A stretch of DNA of 53,351 nucleotides from Leeuwenhoekiella sp. Its GTDB lineage: Bacteria; Bacteroidota; Bacteroidia; Flavobacteriales; Flavobacteriaceae. The DNA lies in assembly GCA_011050015.1 (NCBI GenBank), contig DRGP01000044.1, forward strand, positions 1 to 53,351. The letters run 5' to 3'. Of this stretch, positions 19,754 through 27,525 are shown piece by piece (position 1 is the stretch's first letter; every line of letters starts with the position of its first letter). The notes beneath the pieces are model-generated. The model did not search any database and was not told the DNA's origin. It saw only the letters and a program-made list of their open reading frames with translations. The position numbers and the translations under genes are program-made.

Positions 19754-21280
19754 ATGAGAAAAGGATTTATTATAACCGCTATATTTTTAGTTGCTGCATA
19801 TATCGTTATGGTATTTTGGCATCCCCATTTGTGGTGGATTGGATTGATTATCCTTCCTTTACTCGTTCTCGGTCTTGTGGACTATTTTCAAGAATCAAAT
19901 AATATTAGGAGAACCTACCCTTTGCTTGGTAGAATCACAAATCTTCTTGAGGAGCAACGCCACGTTATTCAGGAAACATTATTGCTCAACCGTACCGAAG
20001 GGCAACCCTTTACTTTAATTCAAAAGGAAATTGTCTATAAAAGAGCTGCCGATGCGCTTATAAATCAACCTTTTGGAACACAGATTCCGTATGACAAAGT
20101 GGGGCGCGAGTGGTTTACCCATTCCACATATCCTGCAAAACAAATCAATGACGACTTTAGAGTTCTTATAGGAAGTTCCCACTGCTTAAAACCTTACTCT
20201 GCCAGCATTCTCAACCTTGCGGGAATGAGTTTTGGTTCCATAAGCAAAAATGCTACCCTTGCTTTTAACGGTGGTGCGAAAATAGCAGGTTTTGCTCAAA
20301 ACACCGGCGAAGGTGGCTTTACACCCTATCATCAAGAATACGGTGCAGATATTATCTTTCAGTTTGGAACAGGCTATTTTGGATGTCGTGATGCAGAAGG
20401 AAATTTTGACGCCAAAAAATTCGCCGATATCGCAACCAACGATGTAGTGAAAATGATTGAAATAAAAATATCGCAAGGTGCCAAACCTGGCTTTGGGGCA
20501 ATTTTGCCGGCAAAGAAGAACACAAAGGAAATTGCCAAATTCAGGGATGTGGAGCAGGGAACGGAAATTCATTCCCCAGCCTTTCATTCGGCATTCGACA
20601 ATGACGTTGAAATGCTACGCTTCATTAGAAAATTGAGAAAACTCTCTAAAGGAAAACCTGTGGGAATAAAGCTGTGCATTGGTCAACAAGATGAGTTTGA
20701 AAGAATGGTTCAAACCTTTGCCGAAAAGCAAAATTGCCCAGACTTTATAGCCATTGACGGTGCCGAAGGTGGCTCTGGTGCTGCCCATATGGAATCCTTA
20801 CATTGGGCCGGTATGCCAATAATTGAAGCCATCCATTTCGCAAACGGCATTCTTAAAAAGTATGGGTTGCGAGATGAAATTAAAGTAATGGCAGCTGGTA
20901 AAATTATATCCGCTTTTGATATCTATAGAATGATGGCGCTCGGCGCAGATGCCTGTTATAGCGCAAGAGGGATGATGTTTGCCTTGGGCTGTGTGCAATC
21001 GCTAAAATGCAATTTGGATACCTGCCCTACGGGAATTACCACAATGGTGCCTTCCCGAGTTGCATCCATTGTTGTAAAAGATAAAAAAACCAAAGTTGCC
21101 AACTATCATAAAAATACCATCGAAGGTTTTAAGGAACTGCTAAAATCAATGGGTATTGAAAATAGAAAGGGTATCGACAAAAAGTATATTGTCCGCCGAA
21201 TCAATGAGAATGAGACCAAGACATATCAAGAGTTATACTCAAATGGATTGAATGGTCGAAAAATAAAAAGTAATGGGTAA
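19754..21280 (+). CDS. FMN-binding glutamate synthase family protein
   Basis: GMSFGSISKNATLAFNGGAKIAG, AIDGAEGGSGAAH, CPTGITT motifs of the GltB FMN domain. Confidence 0.9.
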   Translation: MRKGFIITAIFLVAAYIVMVFWHPHLWWIGLIILPLLVLGLVDYFQESNNIRRTYPLLGRITNLLEEQRHVIQETLLLNRTEGQPFTLIQKEIVYKRAADALINQPFGTQIPYDKVGREWFTHSTYPAKQINDDFRVLIGSSHCLKPYSASILNLAGMSFGSISKNATLAFNGGAKIAGFAQNTGEGGFTPYHQEYGADIIFQFGTGYFGCRDAEGNFDAKKFADIATNDVVKMIEIKISQGAKPGFGAILPAKKNTKEIAKFRDVEQGTEIHSPAFHSAFDNDVEMLRFIRKLRKLSKGKPVGIKLCIGQQDEFERMVQTFAEKQNCPDFIAIDGAEGGSGAAHMESLHWAGMPIIEAIHFANGILKKYGLRDEIKVMAAGKIISAFDIYRMMALGADACYSARGMMFALGCVQSLKCNLDTCPTGITTMVPSRVASIVVKDKKTKVANYHKNTIEGFKELLKSMGIENRKGIDKKYIVRRINENETKTYQELYSNGLNGRKIKSNG

Positions 21281-21821
21281 AAACTTAATTTATTTGTTAA
21301 TAATACTGTTGTTTTCAAGCAATGTATCTATAAAGGCCCAAAATTATATAGTAAAGGAAGGAACCGCATCCTTTAAGGCAAAAATGCCACTTAATTCCTA
21401 TATCGGCAAATCTGATGATTTACAGGGCACCATAGGTTTTAAGGACGGCACGTTGACCTTTTCGGTTCCTGTAAAATCCATAAAGACAGATAATGAAAAA
21501 CGGGATGGACATATGTATGATCTGGTAAAAGCGGAAAAAAAACCCAATGTTGTTTTTGAAGGAAAATTTATGGACGATTTTAATTTTGAAGAAAAAGCGA
21601 CACAAACGCTCAACGCAAAGGGAGATTTCACCCTTGCCGGAGTTACTCGGGAAATAACCATTCCTATTGAGTTGAAACTTGTTTCAGAAGATACAATTCA
21701 ATTAACAGCTTCTTGGTCTTTATTGATTACCGATTATAATTTGGAACGCCCAAGTTTGGTATTTATAAAAGTTAATGACAAGCACGACTTGAGTGTGGAT
21801 GCAATACTTACGAAGAAATAA
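21273..21821 (+). CDS. YceI-like periplasmic protein
   Basis: Signal peptide; KGDFTLAGVTREITIPIEL. Confidence 0.8.
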   Translation: MGKNLIYLLIILLFSSNVSIKAQNYIVKEGTASFKAKMPLNSYIGKSDDLQGTIGFKDGTLTFSVPVKSIKTDNEKRDGHMYDLVKAEKKPNVVFEGKFMDDFNFEEKATQTLNAKGDFTLAGVTREITIPIELKLVSEDTIQLTASWSLLITDYNLERPSLVFIKVNDKHDLSVDAILTKK

Positions 21822-21850
21822 AATAGATTGTTGAATTAAATAAATGGATT

Positions 21851-22447
21851 ATGAGAACATTAATAAAATTGGCAGTCTGCCTTTTAATAAGCATTACCGC
21901 AGTAAGTTGTTCGGTCACTTCTTCGGCCATCGTTACCGATTATGACCAAGAAGCACAGTTTGGAACCTACAAAACCTTTTACTGGTCCGATGATTTTCAA
22001 ATGGACAGCGACAAGGAAAACGAACCGTTATTTTTCAACACATTGATAAAGAAACGGTTAAAAGGCGCCATTCAGGAACAAATGGAAAATAAAGGCTACG
22101 TCTTGAATAAGAGCAATCCTGATTTATTGGTAGATTCCCGTATCGTTGTACAGACAAGAGATATAAACACAGGTGGTGGCTACCCTTATTTTCCTTCTTA
22201 TGGTCACGGTTATGGTCATTTCGGGTCTTACGGTTATGGATATTATGGCGGTTACCAATCATCTCAAGAACACAAAGAAGGTGGCGTTGTCATAGAACTT
22301 ATAGATATGAAACGCCGTCAATTAGTCTGGCAAGGATTTGCGCCAGATGTGCTGCACGCAAATACCACCGACAAGCAAAAGGAAATTAAGGAGGCGGTGG
22401 CAAAAATATTTGCAAAATATCAATATGGGAATACTGTAAAAAACTGA
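21851..22447 (+). CDS. DUF4136 domain lipoprotein
   Basis: Lipobox (ITAVSCSVT); GTYKTFYW...KEIKEAVAKIFAKY. Confidence 0.8.
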   Translation: MRTLIKLAVCLLISITAVSCSVTSSAIVTDYDQEAQFGTYKTFYWSDDFQMDSDKENEPLFFNTLIKKRLKGAIQEQMENKGYVLNKSNPDLLVDSRIVVQTRDINTGGGYPYFPSYGHGYGHFGSYGYGYYGGYQSSQEHKEGGVVIELIDMKRRQLVWQGFAPDVLHANTTDKQKEIKEAVAKIFAKYQYGNTVKN

Positions 22448-22480
22448 GCTTAAAATGATATAAAAAGATATCAAGAAAAA

Positions 22481-22541
22481 AAGCCCTAATTAGGGAAGGG
22501 TCAATGTTGATGGTTGGTTTTAGTCCCCCCTTGTTAGGCAC
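22481..22541 (+). repeat. Intergenic hairpin repeat, copy C
   Basis: AAGCCCTAATTAGGGAAGGG-TCAA-TGTTGATGGTTGGT-TTTAGT-CCCCCCTTGTTAGGCAC. Confidence 0.8.
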
Positions 22542-22704
22542 TAGAAATTTTGTGAAAGAAAATCTTATTGTAAATACTGGATTTTCAGGATGTATATTTT
22601 TATGGAGTGGCCACTAGAGTTTCATCTATCCTTTCAAGGCATCAATACTTATTTATTGGTGTTGCAATGATATAACTAATATTAATGTATTAAAAAAATC
22701 AATA

Positions 22705-23262
22705 GTGAAAGAAACTATAAATGATATATCAAACGGCAATGGGTTTTATGGACAGCTCTTTAAAAAAGTATTGCTTACCGCAACGGCGGTTATCGCTATA
22801 TCACTGAGTTATATATTTTGGGCACAAGCAGATGATAATGGCCTATGGCGACCTATTTTAATTGTGGCTTTGGCTCTAATCAAGACCATTTTTATCGTTC
22901 GGCTTACGTTCATACAATTGGCTAAAATAATAGGCGAAAGCCATCAGCTTGCGCACGTCCTAACTTTATTTGCGGTGTTGATTGTTTTGATTGTTTTTTC
23001 ATTCACGACTGATTATCACGCGTTATATATTTTGAATTCTGAAAATTTCAAAGAGAGTACTTCGCTCAATGGTTCATTCTTCTTGCAATTTTTTGAATTT
23101 ATCTATTTCAGCTTGATAACTTTTTCCTCGGTTGGATATGGCGATATTGTACCAATTTCAATTGCGGGAAAAACGCTGGTAATGATGGAAATTTTCTTGA
23201 GCTTTTTGGTACTTGTCTTTGGCATTGCAAATATTAATAGAATACACGTTGATAATAAATAA
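22705..23262 (+). CDS. Potassium channel family protein
   Basis: LITFSSVGYGDIVPISIAGK selectivity filter; GTG start in track. Confidence 0.82.
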   Translation: MKETINDISNGNGFYGQLFKKVLLTATAVIAISLSYIFWAQADDNGLWRPILIVALALIKTIFIVRLTFIQLAKIIGESHQLAHVLTLFAVLIVLIVFSFTTDYHALYILNSENFKESTSLNGSFFLQFFEFIYFSLITFSSVGYGDIVPISIAGKTLVMMEIFLSFLVLVFGIANINRIHVDNK

Positions 23263-23280
23263 CCTTTAAAAACTAAAATT

Positions 23281-23763
23281 ATGAAAACAATTAAAACAAT
23301 TGCACTCGTAACAATTCTCATTGCTACTTTCAGCTTATCCAACGCACAGGAAACAAAAGCAAAGACGGATACGGAAGCGGTTATTGCTGTGATGAAAACC
23401 TACAAGGATGCCATTCAAAATTTGACAACTGAAGGCACGTTCAATTTATTTGCAGAAGATTCTGAAGTATTTGAATCCGGTGGAGTCGAAGGCACGTATG
23501 CACATTACATTGAGCATCATCTTGGACCAGAATTAGGCGAATTTAAAAGTTTTACCTTTTCTGATTATGAAATCGATGCCAAAGTAGATGCGCCCTATGC
23601 TTTTACTACTGAAACCTACATTTATACCATAGTGCTTAACCCAAATGAAAAAGGTGAAACACGAACGATTCGCAAAAAAGGCGTGGCAACGTCTATCCTA
23701 AAAAAGATGGGTGGCGAATGGAAAATCATCAAAACACATACCTCTTCAAGAAACACGAAATAA
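23281..23763 (+). CDS. NTF2-like/DUF4440 secreted protein
   Basis: Signal peptide; AVMKTYKDAIQNLTTEGTFNLFAEDSEVFESGGVEGTYAHYIEHHL. Confidence 0.65.
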   Translation: MKTIKTIALVTILIATFSLSNAQETKAKTDTEAVIAVMKTYKDAIQNLTTEGTFNLFAEDSEVFESGGVEGTYAHYIEHHLGPELGEFKSFTFSDYEIDAKVDAPYAFTTETYIYTIVLNPNEKGETRTIRKKGVATSILKKMGGEWKIIKTHTSSRNTK

Positions 23764-23771
23764 CAGCAACA

Positions 23772-25016
23772 ATGAGCAATTTTCCTCAAATAATCCATCA
23801 ATATAAAACCGACTCGGAAAGTGTTTACAATACTTGGTTTGTTGACAATGACCAGAGATTGAAGGCGTTTAGAACCATCCGTAGAGGCGTTTTGCAGGTG
23901 ATTGAGGACATTAAAAACAAAACCTTCCCAAACGATTTTAAGGAAAGCAGTCTGGAATTTGTGTTGGGCAGCATTGCAGAGCAAAAGCAAGTTTTTGCGG
24001 GTGTGGCGCATCCTTTTTATTGGAAGCCGAAACTGCGCATTCCTGATATCTATGAAAATCAGGACAATAAAATAGCTTTTGGTCAATTTTTGGAAAACTG
24101 TATTAATGCCAAAACGGAAGAACAGGTCGTAAGGGAAATCGTAAAGTTGGATGCACTCAAAGTAAAAGGCCTCGGCCCAGCGGTAGCAAGTATTTTATAT
24201 TTTTTGCATCCCACTTGGTTTCCACCATTTAATACGGCCATACTAAATGGGTTTAATTTTCTGTTCAAGGATAAAAAGAAATTGGGAAGTTGGACGGAGT
24301 ATCTGAAAATCAGGGAAATCTTGATAGAAACCAATACTAAAAACAAAACGGAACTGTCAAACGATTTAGGCGCAATTGCAGGATTGTGTTTCGAGATTGG
24401 CACCCAAAAAATGCTCATAGGTAACGACGAATATTTAAGTGAGGCCGAACGGGTCAAATTTGAAAAAAACATCGTAAAACGGCAAAGGGAAATTCAGGAA
24501 GAAAAGCAGGAAGAGAAACTTCACGACGAAATGCAATACCATTTATTGAAAATCGGCATTTCACTTGGTTTTGACGTTACACCTGCCAGCAACGATAAAA
24601 GTAAATCTTTTGGCGGTCAAAGTTTTTCGTTCATTTCAATGAAAACATTTCCAGCGCTTCCTTGCGATAAGGAAACCCAAACCACCATTAAACTCATTGA
24701 TGTGCTTTGGTTTGAAAAGGGAACCAATAATATAGTAGCCGCTTTTGAGGTTGAAAAAAGCACCAGTATCTATTCAGGAATTTTAAGACTGTCCGATTTA
24801 TATTTCAGCATTTCCGATGGCGATGAGGTTTTTTATATCATCATTCCAAACCATCGTGAAAAAGACGTCATACATCAATTGAATCGACCTGTAATCAAAA
24901 ATTCCAAGATGCATATAAAGTATATTTTGTTTTCTGAATTGAGGATGCATTGCGATGCGATTTGCAAATTTGGTACAGACCTTACAATTATGGAAAAAAT
25001 AGCAAAATCAGTTTGA
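23772..25016 (+). CDS. Uncharacterised protein: HhH-like N-terminus and PD-(D/E)XK-like (restriction-endonuclease-type) C-terminus
   Basis: KVKGLGPAVASILYFLHPTWFPPFNT (HhH-like) and IDVLWFEKGTNNIVAAFEVEKSTSIYSGILRLSDL (D-x(n)-ExEK). Start 23772 chosen; 23718 would overlap the upstream gene. Confidence 0.6.
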   Translation: MSNFPQIIHQYKTDSESVYNTWFVDNDQRLKAFRTIRRGVLQVIEDIKNKTFPNDFKESSLEFVLGSIAEQKQVFAGVAHPFYWKPKLRIPDIYENQDNKIAFGQFLENCINAKTEEQVVREIVKLDALKVKGLGPAVASILYFLHPTWFPPFNTAILNGFNFLFKDKKKLGSWTEYLKIREILIETNTKNKTELSNDLGAIAGLCFEIGTQKMLIGNDEYLSEAERVKFEKNIVKRQREIQEEKQEEKLHDEMQYHLLKIGISLGFDVTPASNDKSKSFGGQSFSFISMKTFPALPCDKETQTTIKLIDVLWFEKGTNNIVAAFEVEKSTSIYSGILRLSDLYFSISDGDEVFYIIIPNHREKDVIHQLNRPVIKNSKMHIKYILFSELRMHCDAICKFGTDLTIMEKIAKSV

Positions 25017-25087
25017 TTTGAAATTGGCAATTGCGGATTATGGTTATACTTACTTTATATAGAAAACAATTAGCAACAATAAACATT

Positions 25088-25630
25088 ATGAAAACTAAAC
25101 TATTGATGTTCGCAGTTCTTTTAATAACATATTTCGAGGTTTCGGCTCAAAAAATATATAGAACCGATGATGGCCATATTGAGATGATGACTTTGGTGGA
25201 CGGTAAGACTATCAAGGCAGAAAGCCATAGTCTGGCACTATATCTTGATTACAATTCTAAAGTAGTAAATGGTGTTCTAGACCTTAAAACTTTAGTAACA
25301 GACCTTCCTGAATTAAATGCCATTATACAAGAAGGGGAAGCACCTGCAATTCTTCGGTTTACAGGTACTATTCCATCCGTTGATTTTTTATCAAAACGGC
25401 ACGACCCTATCAATTTTAATTGGCTGGTTGATGTTTTATATCAAGGGGAAACCTATAAATCACAGTTTAAAGCAACCATTACCCATATAGAACAGGGCAT
25501 AAATATGTCTTGTCTGATAAGTGCAACGGGACAGGTTTTGGTTTCAGATACGGGGTTAGATTCTTTAATGCAAGGTTTGGATAAAACAATAAATGTGCAA
25601 TTTGCACAATTGGTGCTGAAATTGGAATAA
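25088..25630 (+). CDS. YceI-like secreted protein
   Basis: MKTKLLMFAVLLITYFEVSAQ signal peptide followed by YceI-like fold residues. Confidence 0.6.
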   Translation: MKTKLLMFAVLLITYFEVSAQKIYRTDDGHIEMMTLVDGKTIKAESHSLALYLDYNSKVVNGVLDLKTLVTDLPELNAIIQEGEAPAILRFTGTIPSVDFLSKRHDPINFNWLVDVLYQGETYKSQFKATITHIEQGINMSCLISATGQVLVSDTGLDSLMQGLDKTINVQFAQLVLKLE

Positions 25631-25705
25631 CTATGTGTTTTCTATATTCAAAAAGAATGATAAGAGTATTTATGATATTTAAAACAGGCCAAGAGAACAT
25701 AAAAT

Positions 25706-25778
25706 AAGTCCTGATGTGGGAAGGGAATGGAAAATTTTTCATTGTTGATTAGTTAAAACTCCTTCCCAAGTCGGGCAC
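25706..25778 (+). repeat. Intergenic hairpin repeat, copy D
   Basis: AAGTCCTGATGTGGGAAGG ... TGTTGATTAGTT ... CCTTCCCAAGTCGGGCAC. Confidence 0.8.
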
Positions 25779-25787
25779 TATTATAAT

Positions 25788-26081
25788 ATGAAAAGCTACG
25801 ATACACTTTCTGAAACTATGGCTCATTTACAGGCTAAAGGCTACACTGTTGATTTCAATTTGAAAGAGAAACATCTGGAATGTAATGCTCTAAAGTTGAA
25901 ATTCCATCCAGAAGATTTTGAGGTGGACGAGATGCATCGTTTTGAAGGAATGAGTAGCACAGATGACAATAGTGTACTATATGCCATTTCTTCCAAAAAT
26001 GGAATAAAAGGCTTATTGGTGGATGCTTATGGGGTTTACTCTGAAAATATTTCTGAGGCAATCCGAAAAAAATTAAGGTAA
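25788..26081 (+). CDS. Small conserved soluble protein of unknown function
   Basis: MKSYDTLSETMAHLQAKGYTVDFNLKEKHLECNALKLKFHPEDFEVDEMHRFEGMSSTDDNSVLYAISSKNGIKGLLVDAYGVY. Confidence 0.75.
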   Translation: MKSYDTLSETMAHLQAKGYTVDFNLKEKHLECNALKLKFHPEDFEVDEMHRFEGMSSTDDNSVLYAISSKNGIKGLLVDAYGVYSENISEAIRKKLR

Positions 26082-26155
26082 TTTGAAACATATATATAAC
26101 ATATAAAAAGTGACCCGCAACCAATATTGTAATCAGATTAAATAGAAATTTCGAG

Positions 26156-27511
26156 ATGAAACCATTAAAAATAAATACCCAAAAGCTCTCATTATTAGGC
26201 TCTGTATCTTTAGGTACAGGCGTAATGATTGGTGCAGGTATTTTTGTTTTAATGGGGCAGATAGCCGAATTAGTCGGCGATTTATTTCCTATTGCTTTTA
26301 TCGCAGGCGCAGTTGTAGTAGGCTTTAGCTCCTATTCGTATGTTAAATTTTCAAACGCCTATCCTTCTTCTGGAGGTGTTGCTAAATTTTTGACAAAGGC
26401 CTATTTACCAGGTACACTTGCTGGTTCATTTTCTTTGCTGATGTATGTATCAATGGTTGTCTCAGAAAGTTTAGTGGCAGGTACTTTTGGGGCGTATGCG
26501 TTACGACTGTTTCCGCAAGGATATGAAGGTTATGCATCTGCATTGGGTGTATTGCTTATTGTTGCTGCATATATCATCAATATTTCGGGTAACAAGATTA
26601 TTGAGACTACCGCTACCATTACTGCAATTATTAAAGTAGTGGGTATTGCAGTTCTTGCTATATCAGGATTGGTTATTTCTGGTTTACCCACAATCACAGG
26701 TACTTATAGTGCTGCCAATGGCCAATCCCTGCCTGAAGGTTTTGGATTTATTGCCGCATTGGCCTTGTCTATCCTTGCATACAAAGGATTTACGACCATT
26801 ACCAATCAAGGTGGCGATATAAAAAATCCTCATAAAAATGTAGGGCGTTCCATAATTATATCAATAATCGTTTGTACGGTTATCTATGTTGTTTTGGCAT
26901 TATCGGTTGCTGGCGGATTGAGTATTGAAGAAATTATAATAGCAAAAGATTATGCTCTCGCAGCAGCAGCAAAACCTCTATTTGGCGAATGGGGTTCAAC
27001 GCTAACTATTTTACTAGCCATTGTTGCAACAGTTTCCGGTGTAATTGCCAGCGTATATTCTGCCTCGCGAATGTTGGGTATGTTAAGCAATATGAAACAA
27101 GTTCCTGATATGAACAGAATGAAGCAACTTAAAAATCCTTCGCTGATTTTTACTGTTTCTTTAGCGATACTTTTGACTGTTTTGTTCGATTTAACTCGCA
27201 TAGCTTCCATTGGTGCTATTTTCTATTTGATAATGGACATTGCTATTCATTGGGGACTTTTTAAATATTTGAAAAAGGAAGTAAAATTCAACCCGATTAT
27301 TCCAATAATTGCCATACTGTTGGATGTTGTTATTTTGGCAGCATTTATCTATTTAAAATATGTAAACGACCCATTTGTACTAATAGTTGCTGCAATTGGT
27401 ATTGCCCTCATTTTTCTTTCTCAATTTATTTTTATGAAATCGCATACAGATAAAGACGGAAATATGAATATGGGAATGGAAAACAGTGAAAAAGAACAAA
27501 TGAAAATGTAA
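26156..27511 (+). CDS. APC family amino-acid permease
   Basis: LGTGVMIGAGIFVLMGQIAE; 12-TM APC pattern; Met-rich tail. Confidence 0.88.
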   Translation: MKPLKINTQKLSLLGSVSLGTGVMIGAGIFVLMGQIAELVGDLFPIAFIAGAVVVGFSSYSYVKFSNAYPSSGGVAKFLTKAYLPGTLAGSFSLLMYVSMVVSESLVAGTFGAYALRLFPQGYEGYASALGVLLIVAAYIINISGNKIIETTATITAIIKVVGIAVLAISGLVISGLPTITGTYSAANGQSLPEGFGFIAALALSILAYKGFTTITNQGGDIKNPHKNVGRSIIISIIVCTVIYVVLALSVAGGLSIEEIIIAKDYALAAAAKPLFGEWGSTLTILLAIVATVSGVIASVYSASRMLGMLSNMKQVPDMNRMKQLKNPSLIFTVSLAILLTVLFDLTRIASIGAIFYLIMDIAIHWGLFKYLKKEVKFNPIIPIIAILLDVVILAAFIYLKYVNDPFVLIVAAIGIALIFLSQFIFMKSHTDKDGNMNMGMENSEKEQMKM

Positions 27512-27525
27512 AAATAACAGATACT

